DNA of 23,942 nt from Clostridiaceae bacterium (GCA_016297645.1 JAEDGF010000027.1:1-23942), one strand, 5' to 3'. Shown: positions 7,792-16,473, counted from the first letter of the stretch. Program-made: numbers and translations. Notes: generated from the sequence alone by a model not told the origin.

Positions 7792-8649
7792 ATGGAACCG
7801 AACGCTCTTATAAAATTCGATAATGTTTCTTTCTCGTATGACGACGAGGACGCAATAAAGGACTACGCCGTAGAGAATATTTCCTTTGAGGTGAAAAAGG
7901 GTGAGTTTGTCGCCGTTCTCGGCAGAAACGGCTCGGGTAAATCTACGGTCGCAAAGCTGTCGAATTCGATTTATATTCCGTCCTCCGGCAAGGTTTATGT
8001 GGACGGCAACGACACCTCCGTCACCGAAAACGAGCTTCCCATACGCAAAAAAGTGGGCGTTGTTTTTCAGAACCCCGATAACCAGATAGTCGCGTCCATC
8101 GTTGAGGAGGAGGTCGCCTTCGGCCCCGAAAACCTCGGCGTAGAGCCTGCGGAGCTGCGCCGCCGTGTTGACGGCGCTCTTAAAGCCGTCGGTATGTATG
8201 AGTACCGTCGTCACGAAACGCACCGTCTGTCGGGCGGACAGAAGCAGAGAATAGCCATTGCAGGAATGATAGCGATGATGCCGCAGTGCCTTGTTTTGGA
8301 CGAACCTACGGCAATGCTCGATCCGCAGGGCAGGCGCGATGTAATGCATACGGTCAAAAAGCTGAACAAAGAAAACGGAATGTCGGTCGTGTTTATCACC
8401 CATTTTATGGAGGAAGCCGTGAACGCCGACAAGATAATTATTATAGACGAAGGCAAAAAGGCTGCCGAGGGTACACCCGACGAAATTTTTGCACAGCGCA
8501 GTCTTATTAAAAAATGCGGACTTGAAATTCCCGAGTCCGCCGAGCTTGCCGAGCTTTTGGCGGCAAGGGGAATAAATCTCGGAAAAACGCCGCTTACTCC
8601 CGACGGGTTTGCGGACGCTTTTATGAACTATATATCAAGCATAAAATAA
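7792..8649 (+). CDS. ecfA1: ECF transporter ATPase A1
   Basis: ATP-binding subunit of the energy-coupling factor module that powers vitamin or metal uptake through exchangeable S components. The 285-residue ABC protein has Walker A GRNGSGKST at 44-52, Q-loop FQNPDNQ with Q93, signature LSGGQ at 146-150, Walker B LVLDEP at 167-172 and switch His204. The FQNPDNQIV sequence and C-terminal extension past 220 are typical of the EcfA/CbiO group. AAGGAG precedes the ATG, 9 bases after the methyltransferase. ecfA2 and ecfT follow directly. Confidence 0.94.
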   Translation: MEPNALIKFDNVSFSYDDEDAIKDYAVENISFEVKKGEFVAVLGRNGSGKSTVAKLSNSIYIPSSGKVYVDGNDTSVTENELPIRKKVGVVFQNPDNQIVASIVEEEVAFGPENLGVEPAELRRRVDGALKAVGMYEYRRHETHRLSGGQKQRIAIAGMIAMMPQCLVLDEPTAMLDPQGRRDVMHTVKKLNKENGMSVVFITHFMEEAVNADKIIIIDEGKKAAEGTPDEIFAQRSLIKKCGLEIPESAELAELLAARGINLGKTPLTPDGFADAFMNYISSIK

Positions 8650-8660
8650 CGGAGAACAAA

Positions 8661-9536
8661 ATGCCGCTTCTTGAAGTAAAAAATCTGTCATATTCATATT
8701 CAAAGGGAACGCCTTTCGAAAAAAAGGCTCTTTCCGATATCTCGTTTTCCGTTGAAAAGGGCGAGTACATAAGTATAATCGGACACACCGGTTCGGGAAA
8801 AAGTACGCTTATGCAAATGCTCGACGGCTTGATAAAACCGGACGAGGGAAGCGTTGTCCTTGAAGGTAAAGACATAAATTCCGACAAAAAAATAACCCGT
8901 GAAGCCCGTTTTAAGGTCGGGCTTTGCTTCCAGTATCCCGAGTATCAGCTCTTTGAAGAAACGGTGGAAAAGGATATCGCGTTCGGGCCGAAAAACATGG
9001 GGCTTTCGGCGGCGGAAATATCCGAAAGGGTACTCAAAGCCGCCGCATTTGTTAAGCTTGACGGCGAGCTGCTCAAACGCTCTCCGTTCGATCTGTCGGG
9101 CGGGCAGAAGCGCCGCGCGGCGATTGCGGGCGTTATGGCAATGCTCCCCGAAATTCTCATTCTCGATGAGCCTGCCGCCGGTCTTGACCCCGTGGGCAGA
9201 AACGAGATACTCTCCATGATAAGCGAATACCGCCGTTCCACCGGCGCTACCGTTATGATGGTAACTCACAGTATGGAAACCGCCGCTGCTGTATCGGACA
9301 GAATTTTCGTCCTCGAAAACGGAGCGATCGCCTACACGGGTACGCCGCGCGAGGTATTCGGACACTCCGAGGAGCTTATAAAAATGGGACTCGATGTCCC
9401 CGTTTCGGCGAAAATAGCGTCCGAGCTGCGCAGCAGAGGACTTGATCTTCCGCTTGATATCTATACCGCCGAGGGCTGCGCCGACGCATTGGCGCGGTAC
9501 GCCGCGAAGCTGAAAGAGGGGAAACGGAATGGTTAA
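8661..9536 (+). CDS. ecfA2: ECF transporter ATPase A2
   Basis: Second, non-identical ATPase of the ECF module; it pairs with EcfA1 and contacts EcfT. The 291-residue protein has Walker A GHTGSGKST at 41-49, Q-loop FQYPEYQLF with Q91, signature LSGGQ at 145-149, Walker B LILDEP at 166-171 and switch His203. FQYPEYQLFEETV is the usual A2 version of the Q-loop. CGGAG lies before the ATG. The gene starts 11 bases after ecfA1, and its 3' end overlaps ecfT by 8 bases. Confidence 0.94.
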   Translation: MPLLEVKNLSYSYSKGTPFEKKALSDISFSVEKGEYISIIGHTGSGKSTLMQMLDGLIKPDEGSVVLEGKDINSDKKITREARFKVGLCFQYPEYQLFEETVEKDIAFGPKNMGLSAAEISERVLKAAAFVKLDGELLKRSPFDLSGGQKRRAAIAGVMAMLPEILILDEPAAGLDPVGRNEILSMISEYRRSTGATVMMVTHSMETAAAVSDRIFVLENGAIAYTGTPREVFGHSEELIKMGLDVPVSAKIASELRSRGLDLPLDIYTAEGCADALARYAAKLKEGKRNG

Positions 9537-10374
9537 AAATATTACTGTCGGACAGTTTTTCCCGGGAAATTCTCCGCTTCATAAGCTCGACCCGAGAATC
9601 AAAATAACAGTTACTCTCATATATATAGTGGCGCTGTTCGTTTGCCGCAGCTTCCTGCCGCTTATCGTTCTCACGGCTATCTCCGTGACGGCGGTTGCAC
9701 TGTCGAGGATTCCGCTCAAAACGGTTTTCAACGGACTTAAAATGGTCATGCTCCTCGTGTGCTTCACCGCGTTTTTACAGATATTCTATAACGATAAGGG
9801 CAATGTGTTGTGGAAGCCGTTTGACCGTTTCGATTTCGTTATTACGGACGCGGGCATTTTCAGCGCGGTGTTTATAACGGTCAGGATAATTTCGCTTATT
9901 TTGGCAGGCTCTTTGATGGTCAACACCACCTCTCCCACGATGCTCACGGACGCTATCGAGCGGCTGTTGTCCCCCCTCACACTCGTAAAGGTCAATGTCC
10001 ACTCGCTAGCAATGATGATGACAATTGCCCTGCGTTTTATCCCCACTCTTATCGAAGAGATAGACATAATCATGAGCGCGCAGAAGGCACGCGGCGCGCA
10101 GCTTGAAACAGGCTCGATAAAAGAGCGTGCAAAGGCGCTTGTCCCCGTTTTTATTCCGCTTTTCGTGAATTCTTTCAGACGCGCTTACGAACTTGCCTTC
10201 GCAATGGAATGCCGCTGCTATACGGGCGGCAAGGGCAGAACGCGCCTTAAAATCATGAAGATACGCGTTTCCGATATTCTCGTGTTGGTCGGAATGCTCT
10301 GCGTTTTGGGCGGCGTGATTTTTGTTTCGGTTTATGATTTCGGCGATAATATAATGTTAAGAGCGGTGATGTGA
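9529..10374 (+). CDS. ecfT: ECF transporter transmembrane coupling protein T
   Basis: Membrane scaffold linking the two ATPases to the S component. The 281-residue protein has several hydrophobic segments (about 25-60, 68-87, 105-130, 243-265) and the cytoplasmic coupling helices. The first Ala-Arg-Gly motif is present in QKARGAQ. The second, normally within AMEARGY, reads AMECRCY here: the Arg is kept but both small neighbours are Cys. The start has AGAGGGG in the overlapping ecfA2 end. No S-component gene is in the window, so this is a shared (group II) module whose substrates are encoded elsewhere. Confidence 0.92.
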   Translation: MVKNITVGQFFPGNSPLHKLDPRIKITVTLIYIVALFVCRSFLPLIVLTAISVTAVALSRIPLKTVFNGLKMVMLLVCFTAFLQIFYNDKGNVLWKPFDRFDFVITDAGIFSAVFITVRIISLILAGSLMVNTTSPTMLTDAIERLLSPLTLVKVNVHSLAMMMTIALRFIPTLIEEIDIIMSAQKARGAQLETGSIKERAKALVPVFIPLFVNSFRRAYELAFAMECRCYTGGKGRTRLKIMKIRVSDILVLVGMLCVLGGVIFVSVYDFGDNIMLRAVM

Positions 10375-10375
10375 G

Positions 10376-11116
10376 ATGAACTATTTACTGACCCTCATGT
10401 TTGACGGCAGTTCGTTTCACGGCTGGCAGCGCCAAAAAAACGCCCTGTCCGTTCAGGAATGCGTTGAAAAAGCCGTGTCGTCGCTTTTCGGCAGCTGCGA
10501 CCATGTCACCGGGTGCAGCCGCACGGACGCAGGCGTTCACGCCAACACATATAAATGCAATTTTCAGCACGATAAGATGATACCCCTTTCGAATGTCGTG
10601 ACCGGGCTGAACCATTTTCTGCCGGAACAAATAGCGGTTACAAACGCAGCCGTTGTTCCCGAGGAATTCAACGCGCGGTTCGACTGCGTATCAAAAGAGT
10701 ATATCTATATAATTCATAACAGTCCCGTGCGCGACCCGTTTTCGGTCGGACGCGCATACCACTACAAGTATCCGCTGGATGAAAGGATGCTCAACGAACA
10801 GGTGAAGGACTATATCGGTACGCACGATTTCTCGTCTTTTCGCGCGGTCGGCTCCGATGTCGGAACTACGGTCAGAACGATTTTTGATGCGGAAGTCGGG
10901 CGCGAAGGCGATAAGGTCATTTTCCGTGTCGAGGGCAACGGATTTTTGTACAACATGGTTCGCATTATGGCGGGAACACTCATCTATATTTCCGAAAATA
11001 AAATAGCCCCCGGCACGATTCCCGAGGTCATTTCGTCCCGCAACCGTCTGAGAGCCGGAATGACGCTTCCGCCGGACGGCTTGTATCTGAATAAGGTCAA
11101 CTACGAAAGGTTTTGA
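10376..11116 (+). CDS. truA: tRNA pseudouridine(38-40) synthase TruA
   Basis: Makes pseudouridine at positions 38-40 of the tRNA anticodon arm. The 246-residue length is normal. The catalytic aspartate is D51 in GCSRTDAGVHA. Supporting blocks are the N-terminal FDGSSFHGWQRQ, ARFDCVSKEYIY and EGNGFLYNMVRIMAGTL. The start is one base after the ecfT stop. The ecfA1-ecfA2-ecfT-truA order is a well-known arrangement in Firmicutes, which supports all four calls. Confidence 0.96.
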   Translation: MNYLLTLMFDGSSFHGWQRQKNALSVQECVEKAVSSLFGSCDHVTGCSRTDAGVHANTYKCNFQHDKMIPLSNVVTGLNHFLPEQIAVTNAAVVPEEFNARFDCVSKEYIYIIHNSPVRDPFSVGRAYHYKYPLDERMLNEQVKDYIGTHDFSSFRAVGSDVGTTVRTIFDAEVGREGDKVIFRVEGNGFLYNMVRIMAGTLIYISENKIAPGTIPEVISSRNRLRAGMTLPPDGLYLNKVNYERF

Positions 11117-11123
11117 TCGTACA

Positions 11124-12473
11124 ATGGCAAACGAAAACAAAACAAACCGCGGTAAACAAAAACTGAATATTGCCGCGCTGATTCGCGTTATCGGCATAGC
11201 GGTGCTTATCGTTGCGGTGATAGTTGCGGCGGCGGTTGCGATAGACTCCGGAAAGGGAAAAACTCAGACCGCAAAGTCCGTGTTCTCCTTCAATGTCGGC
11301 GCGGCTGCCGTTGAAGCCTTGCTGCCTTATCCCGGCGGCGTTGCGGCTGTTGCGGACAGCGCCGTCTACTATTTTGACGGCAACGGGAATGTCATGTCCG
11401 TCAATGAGCATAATTACTCCTCTCCGGCGGCTCAGATAAACGGGAAAAACCTTGTTCTGTACGACCTCGGCGGCAAAAAAATGAGAGTCGAAAAGCGCGG
11501 CGGGATATACTCCGAAATAGAGCCGGACGGCATAATCACAAGTGCCGCCGTCGGCAAAAGGGGCGGCTACGCCTATTCGCTCAATTCCCACGGCGGCTTC
11601 CAGTCGCATTTGTTCGTCTTTTCCGGACGCGGCAAAAAGGTCTTTGAGTGGGGAAGCTCCTCCGACTATATCTCGTGCATTTCTCTCTCGGATAACGGCA
11701 AATACTGCGCGGTGAGCCTTCTCTCCGCCGATAACGCACAGCCCGTATCACGGATAAAACTGTTTGCCGTTTCCGGCGATGATGCGATGTTCTCTGCCGA
11801 GCTTCCGTCGGCTGTCGTTTACGATATGGCTTTTGTTTCGTCCAAGCAGCTTCTTGTTTTCAGTAACGACGGCGTTTATTCGTTCGATTTTACAGGTAAT
11901 CCGACAAAGCTCGCCGAGTTCTCGGCAACGGAAGTGAAGTGCTACGGCGGCTCCGCCTCGGGGCTTAAAGCCGTGTCCCTTGCCGTTTTCGGCAACGAAA
12001 ACAACTCGAAGGTAATTGTTTTCGATCAGAGAGGCAAACTCATTTTTGAAAAGAATCTGACCGGGGAGGTCACCGCCGTTGCCTGCTCGGAAAACCGTGT
12101 TTCGGTGGTTCTTCGCGATAAAATTGAAAACTATGATATTAAGGGCAACCTGACCGGTACTGTAAATCTCGGTCAGGTGTGCAGGAAAACCGCCGTGTCG
12201 GGCAAAAAATCGTTCTTTCTTACGGAGCGCGGACTGTATGCCTGTGCGGCTGATACAAACGGCGAGTTCTCGGCGTTCTCCGATACTCAGACAGACGGTA
12301 CGACTGCGGAGAGCGTGACCGAGCGGAGCACCTCGCAGAATACACCGTCCGCGGCGAATGGCGAGAATGAAACGGAAACAACGGCTGCGGCGGACGCGAC
12401 CGAGCCGGGCAGCACTCAGCCAACCGCGGAAGCTTCCGGGACGCAGCCGAGTCCCTCCGATGGCGCGGCATAA
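11124..12473 (+). CDS. DUF5711-type single-pass membrane beta-propeller protein
   Basis: Function unknown. 449 residues: a short basic N-terminus, one transmembrane helix at about 18-40, then an extracytoplasmic domain of repeated beta-strand blades. The blades show recurring turns such as VYYFDGNGN, VFSGRGK, VYSFDFTGN, VFDQRGK and NYDIKGN, as in WD/PQQ-like propellers. The last 64 residues (386-449) are a Thr/Ser/Glu/Ala-rich disordered tail. I recognise the Clostridia family usually called DUF5711. The start has only a distant GAAAGG (13 bases). It is 7 bases after truA and ends the operon; the next gene has its own promoter. A sensor, scaffold or wall-associated role is speculation. Confidence 0.75.
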   Translation: MANENKTNRGKQKLNIAALIRVIGIAVLIVAVIVAAAVAIDSGKGKTQTAKSVFSFNVGAAAVEALLPYPGGVAAVADSAVYYFDGNGNVMSVNEHNYSSPAAQINGKNLVLYDLGGKKMRVEKRGGIYSEIEPDGIITSAAVGKRGGYAYSLNSHGGFQSHLFVFSGRGKKVFEWGSSSDYISCISLSDNGKYCAVSLLSADNAQPVSRIKLFAVSGDDAMFSAELPSAVVYDMAFVSSKQLLVFSNDGVYSFDFTGNPTKLAEFSATEVKCYGGSASGLKAVSLAVFGNENNSKVIVFDQRGKLIFEKNLTGEVTAVACSENRVSVVLRDKIENYDIKGNLTGTVNLGQVCRKTAVSGKKSFFLTERGLYACAADTNGEFSAFSDTQTDGTTAESVTERSTSQNTPSAANGENETETTAAADATEPGSTQPTAEASGTQPSPSDGAA

Positions 12474-12496
12474 TAGGCCCCTCTGCTGTTTTCCTA

Positions 12497-12525
12497 TTGT
12501 ACTGAGTAATTTAATGTGATATGAT
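12497..12525 (+). promoter_or_regulatory. Sigma-A promoter for cvpA-pgsA-clpE
   Basis: TTGTAC (12497-12502), a 17-base spacer and TATGAT (12520-12525) with TG shortly upstream; AGAGGAGG and the start codon follow at 12541-12556. No terminator hairpin separates it from the DUF5711 gene. Confidence 0.75.
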
Positions 12526-12555
12526 ACAATTATCAGAATAAGAGGAGGAATACCG

Positions 12556-13224
12556 ATGAATCTTACAGATGTTGTTTTGCTTTTGATAATTATCTTTATT
12601 GCCTTCGCAGGCGCAGCAAACGGCTTTTTTAAGTCGCTTGCCGGTGTCGCATCCTATGTCATTTCGGCTTTTGCCGCAAAGCTCGCGGCGCTGCCCGTTG
12701 CCGAGGCGCTTTATAAAAATGTTTTTCAAGGAAAGGTGACGGCGGAATTAAACACGATATTCCCGTCAGGCTCTGTTCAGGGTGAGGTAAGCTCAGCCGT
12801 TCAGACAGCCGCCGATTCGCTCCCCGGCTATCTCGGCGCTCTGTTGAAGTTCTTTACCCCCGATACCTCCGGCGCTGCGGGAAACGCGCTTACGGTCGCT
12901 CAGATGGAAGCCGACTATGTCGCGCCCGTCGTAACCAAGGCACTGTGCTGGGCTGCGATGATAGTGCTGTTTATCGTCTGCTCTTTGGTGCTGCGCATTA
13001 TTTTCGGCGCGCTTGACAGAGCCGTGTTCAACAGAAAAAATCCCGGCGTTATCTCGTGGGTAAATAAGCTGTTGGGCTTTATCCTCGGCGCGGTAAAGGG
13101 CGCTGCGGTCGTGCTTGCCGTGTGCCTTCTTCTGAATCTCATAGCACCGCTTACCGGTGAAAACCGTTTTTCCGAAAATATAATGTCATCCGCGCTGTGC
13201 GGCTTTATCTCTCAAATTTTTTAA
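12556..13224 (+). CDS. CvpA-family membrane protein
   Basis: 222-residue integral membrane protein. Its N-terminus (LTDVVLLLIIIFIAFAGAANGFFKSL) matches the start of the CvpA/colicin V production family, and four hydrophobic segments are visible at about 4-24, 28-48, 128-151 and 166-187. The loop between the second and third helices is longer than in E. coli CvpA. The molecular role of the family is poorly defined; in Gram-negatives it is linked to colicin V export and envelope homeostasis. AGAGGAGG precedes the ATG. It is the first gene behind the promoter at 12497, and pgsA follows after 15 bases. Confidence 0.75.
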   Translation: MNLTDVVLLLIIIFIAFAGAANGFFKSLAGVASYVISAFAAKLAALPVAEALYKNVFQGKVTAELNTIFPSGSVQGEVSSAVQTAADSLPGYLGALLKFFTPDTSGAAGNALTVAQMEADYVAPVVTKALCWAAMIVLFIVCSLVLRIIFGALDRAVFNRKNPGVISWVNKLLGFILGAVKGAAVVLAVCLLLNLIAPLTGENRFSENIMSSALCGFISQIF

Positions 13225-13239
13225 AGGTAGGATCGTATA

Positions 13240-13935
13240 ATGGAAAACAACAACAAACCGTCTTTATTTTCAAATGTCTGGACAGTTCCGAACCTGCTCT
13301 CTTTTTTGAGAATCGTCATGGTTCCGATATTCGCCGTGCTTTTCTTGAAGCATGAGCTTTTGTGGGCTGTTGTCGTTCTTGCTATGTCGGGATTGAGCGA
13401 TTTCTTTGACGGCAAAATAGCGCGTCGGTTCAATCAGATAAGCGAGCTCGGAAAGCTGCTTGACCCCGTTGCCGACAAGCTCACTCAGGCAACCATAGCC
13501 GTGCTGCTCTTTATTACATTCTATAAAGCCGAAAACAGGACGCTCCATCTCTTCGCATGGGTCTTTCTTCTGTTTATAGTCAAAGAACTTGTAATGCTGA
13601 TAGGCGGCGCGCTTATGCTCTATTTCGGAATACGCCCCGGCGCTGCGGAGATATTCGGCAAAGCGGCTACCATGGCATTCTATCTCGTAATGCTCGTCAT
13701 TATGGCTTTCGGACCCGAGGTCGGCGCATTCAGCGAGGGCGCGAACGCCATTACACACATTTATACACTGCCCGACTCCGTTATGATGGTGCTTGTTGTT
13801 ATCGCGGTAATTATGACCTTTACCGCATTTATAAGCTATATGCCCGAAACACACCGTCAGGTCAAAGAGAGATTTTCACCCGAGGGCAAAGCAAGGGCAA
13901 AGGCTGAAAAGGAAGCCCGTAAGGCAAAAAAATAA
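13240..13935 (+). CDS. pgsA: CDP-diacylglycerol-glycerol-3-phosphate 3-phosphatidyltransferase
   Basis: Makes phosphatidylglycerol phosphate, the committed step to phosphatidylglycerol and cardiolipin, in the cytoplasmic membrane. The CDP-alcohol phosphotransferase signature is complete: D57-G58-x2-A61-R62-x8-G71-x3-D75-x3-D79. There are several transmembrane helices, and the N-terminus WTVPNLLSFLRI is typical of PgsA. At 231 residues it is longer than most homologues (about 180-195), because of a loop near 165-180 (GPEVGAFSEG) and a charged Lys/Ala-rich C-terminal tail. AAAGGTAGG precedes the ATG. Confidence 0.92.
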   Translation: MENNNKPSLFSNVWTVPNLLSFLRIVMVPIFAVLFLKHELLWAVVVLAMSGLSDFFDGKIARRFNQISELGKLLDPVADKLTQATIAVLLFITFYKAENRTLHLFAWVFLLFIVKELVMLIGGALMLYFGIRPGAAEIFGKAATMAFYLVMLVIMAFGPEVGAFSEGANAITHIYTLPDSVMMVLVVIAVIMTFTAFISYMPETHRQVKERFSPEGKARAKAEKEARKAKK

Positions 13936-13967
13936 CCTTAGTTCCGATGAAAGGATACAATAAGTAA

Positions 13968-16292
13968 ATGAAAATGCGTTTATGTTCAAGATGTAAAAAA
14001 AATCCGGCTGTGATATTTGTTTCGCGCATCGAGGGCGACAAGACCACGCAAGAGGGCTTGTGCATCAAGTGCGCAATGGAGCTTAATATCGGGCCTATTA
14101 AAGATATGCTGTCGAAAATGGGAGTGACCGAGGAGGATATCGACGCTCTCAACGAGAATTTCACCGAAGCGCTCGGCGACGGAACCGAGGGCTTTGAAAA
14201 CGGCGGCGCTTCAACGCTTCCGTTCTTGCAGAATCTGTTCGGCGGAAGTAAGGACGGCGGCGAAGAAAACGACGGCGAGGACGACGGCGACACCGATATT
14301 CTCGAAGCCGAAGCCGTGACGGACGGCGATTTCAAAAAAGATAAAAGCAGGAAAAACAAAAAGACGAGCCGAAAGCTCCTCTCTCTGTACTGCACCGACC
14401 TTACGCGCAAGGCTGCCGAAGGCAAGGTGGACAGAATTATAGGCAGAGATGATGTCATTGCGCGTGTAACGCAGATACTCTGCCGCAGAACCAAAAATAA
14501 CCCGTGCCTTATAGGCGAACCCGGCGTAGGTAAGACCGCAATTGCAGAGGGCCTTGCTCTGCGCATTGCATCGGGCGAAGTGCCTTCGAAGCTCGCCGAT
14601 AAAGAGATACACCTGCTTGATCTTACGGCGCTTGTTGCCGGAACTCAGTTCAGGGGACAGTTCGAGAGCCGTATAAAAGGACTTATCGACGAAGTAAAAG
14701 CCGCCGGAAATATCATACTTTTTATAGACGAGGTTCATAACCTTGTCGGCACCGGCGACGCGGAAGGCTCTATGAACGCCGCAAATATACTGAAACCTGC
14801 GCTCTCGCGCGGTGAAATTCAGGTCATCGGCGCTACCACATTCAACGAATACCGCAAGCATATAGAAAAAGATGCCGCGCTCGAAAGGCGCTTCCAGCCC
14901 GTAAAGGTGGAGGAGCCGTCCATTGAAGAAGCGTACGAAATGCTTAAAGGCATAAAAGAGTATTACGAGAATTTCCATAAGGTCCGTATTTCCGACTCGC
15001 TTCTCTATAAAGCCGTCACCTTGTCGGAGAGGTATATAACCGACCGTTTCCTCCCCGATAAGGCGATAGACCTTCTCGACGAAGCCTGCACCTGTGCAAA
15101 CCTCAGGAACACGGCGATAAGCCGCCTTGATATTTTGCAAAAAAAGAGCGACGAGCTTAAAGAGCGTGAAAACGAGCTTATGCAGAATGTCGAGGATCCC
15201 GATTACCGCGCGATTTCGAATGTCCGCAGCGAGCTTATGCGCATAACGGAGGAGTCCGATAAGCTCAAACCGCTTGCCGAGGACAACTTCGTCACCGAGG
15301 ACGACCTCGCAAAGGTCATCAGTCTTTCCACCGGTATCCCGGTCAGAAAGATAGTGGACAGCGATATGAGTAAGCTGTTTGACCTCGAAAAGAATCTTAA
15401 AGCCCGCATTGTCGGACAGGATGAAGCCGTTGACGCGGTCTGCGCTGCCGTACGCCGTTCGCGCGTAAGGCTCAGCGCTCAGAAAAGACCGGCTTCGTTT
15501 ATATTTGTCGGCCCCACCGGCGTCGGCAAAACGGAGCTTGTAAAGCAGCTTTCAAACGAGCTTTTCGATACGCCCGAAACACTTATCCGCTTCGATATGT
15601 CCGAGTTTATGGAGAAGCACAGCGTGTCGCGCCTTATAGGTTCACCGCCCGGATATGTCGGCTACGACGAAGCCGGACAGCTCACCGAGAAGGTTCGCAG
15701 AAAACCGTACTCCGTTGTTCTGTTCGATGAAATCGAAAAGGCTCACCCCGATGTTATGAATATCCTCTTGCAGATTCTCGACGAGGGCAAGACAAACGAC
15801 GCTCAGGGCAGAACCGTCAATTTCGCCAATACCGTTATTGTCATGACCTCCAACGCCGGAAGCGAAAAGCGCGAGAGCCTTCTCGGCTTCGGTAAGGACG
15901 CGTCCACCGCTAACAAAGATAAGGCGATAAAGGCTCTGCGTGAGTTCCTTCGCCCCGAGTTTTTGGGCAGAGTTGACGAGGTGATAGTGTTCAACGACCT
16001 CACAAAAGAGAACTATGCGGATATCGCAAAAATTCTTGTACACGAGTTCGAGGACGCTCTCCACGATAAGGGAATAAATCTCGAAGTCGAGCCTTCCGTC
16101 TATTCAGCTGTTGCCCAAAAGGCAGACGGCGGCAGCCGAGGTGCGCGTGATATCAGACAGACGATAAGAAAAACAATAGAAGATCCCATTGCAAATATAC
16201 TTGTCGAAAACTGGGATAAACCCGTGTCACGCATTATGGTAACGGCAGGGGAGAACGGCGAAATCGCAGTTTCGGCTGACTTCAAGAAGTAA
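13968..16292 (+). CDS. clpE: ClpE-like AAA+ unfoldase with N-terminal zinc finger
   Basis: Class I Clp/Hsp100 ATPase predicted to unfold proteins for ClpP. 774 residues: a Zn finger with C6-x2-C9 and C32-x2-C35, an acidic Gly/Asp/Glu-rich linker (about 92-120), AAA1 with Walker A GEPGVGKT 183-190 and Walker B LFIDEVH 251-257, a short coiled-coil middle segment (about 384-435), then AAA2 with Walker A GPTGVGKT 515-522, Walker B LFDEIE 585-590 and sensor 2 GSRGARD. LGF at 639-641 sits where ClpC/ClpE carry the ClpP-docking loop. The Clp N-repeat domain of ClpC is absent and the Zn finger replaces it, so ClpE is the best match. No CtsR operator is visible upstream. Fourth-class alternatives such as ClpB are excluded by the short middle domain. 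Confidence 0.9.
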   Translation: MKMRLCSRCKKNPAVIFVSRIEGDKTTQEGLCIKCAMELNIGPIKDMLSKMGVTEEDIDALNENFTEALGDGTEGFENGGASTLPFLQNLFGGSKDGGEENDGEDDGDTDILEAEAVTDGDFKKDKSRKNKKTSRKLLSLYCTDLTRKAAEGKVDRIIGRDDVIARVTQILCRRTKNNPCLIGEPGVGKTAIAEGLALRIASGEVPSKLADKEIHLLDLTALVAGTQFRGQFESRIKGLIDEVKAAGNIILFIDEVHNLVGTGDAEGSMNAANILKPALSRGEIQVIGATTFNEYRKHIEKDAALERRFQPVKVEEPSIEEAYEMLKGIKEYYENFHKVRISDSLLYKAVTLSERYITDRFLPDKAIDLLDEACTCANLRNTAISRLDILQKKSDELKERENELMQNVEDPDYRAISNVRSELMRITEESDKLKPLAEDNFVTEDDLAKVISLSTGIPVRKIVDSDMSKLFDLEKNLKARIVGQDEAVDAVCAAVRRSRVRLSAQKRPASFIFVGPTGVGKTELVKQLSNELFDTPETLIRFDMSEFMEKHSVSRLIGSPPGYVGYDEAGQLTEKVRRKPYSVVLFDEIEKAHPDVMNILLQILDEGKTNDAQGRTVNFANTVIVMTSNAGSEKRESLLGFGKDASTANKDKAIKALREFLRPEFLGRVDEVIVFNDLTKENYADIAKILVHEFEDALHDKGINLEVEPSVYSAVAQKADGGSRGARDIRQTIRKTIEDPIANILVENWDKPVSRIMVTAGENGEIAVSADFKK

Positions 16293-16352
16293 GATTTTGC
16301 CTTTATCTTTCGCCTTACCGTTTTCGGTAAACACAATATAACTCAACAATTT

Positions 16353-16394
16353 TCCTCCTCCGCATTCTTGTTTAAATGCCGGGGAGGATTTTTT
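16353..16394 (+). terminator. Intrinsic terminator of the clpE operon
   Basis: The stem TCCTCCTCCGCATT (16353-16366) / AATGCCGGGGAGGA (16375-16388) pairs over 14 positions with one mismatch and one G-T pair. It is followed at once by T6 (16389-16394), about 60 bases after the clpE stop. Confidence 0.88.
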
Positions 16395-16450
16395 GTCGAA
16401 AACCAGACCGATTGATACCAACTTTTTACGGTATTAGGAGGTCAGGCTGT

Positions 16451-16473
16451 CGGTAAAACTGCAACGCCCCACA
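16451..16473 (+). repeat. Half copy of the 19471-19503 hairpin repeat
   Basis: These 23 bases are identical to 19481-19503 (loop plus right arm GCAACGCCCC and ACA). The left arm GGGGCGTTGC is missing here, so the copy cannot fold. It begins two bases inside the left terminus of the 441-bp element. Confidence 0.75.

Noticed and set aside
16315..16330. TTACCG/CGGTAA hairpin after clpE as the terminator
   Set aside because: Only six pairs and no T-run; the 14-position stem with T6 at 16353-16394 is far better.
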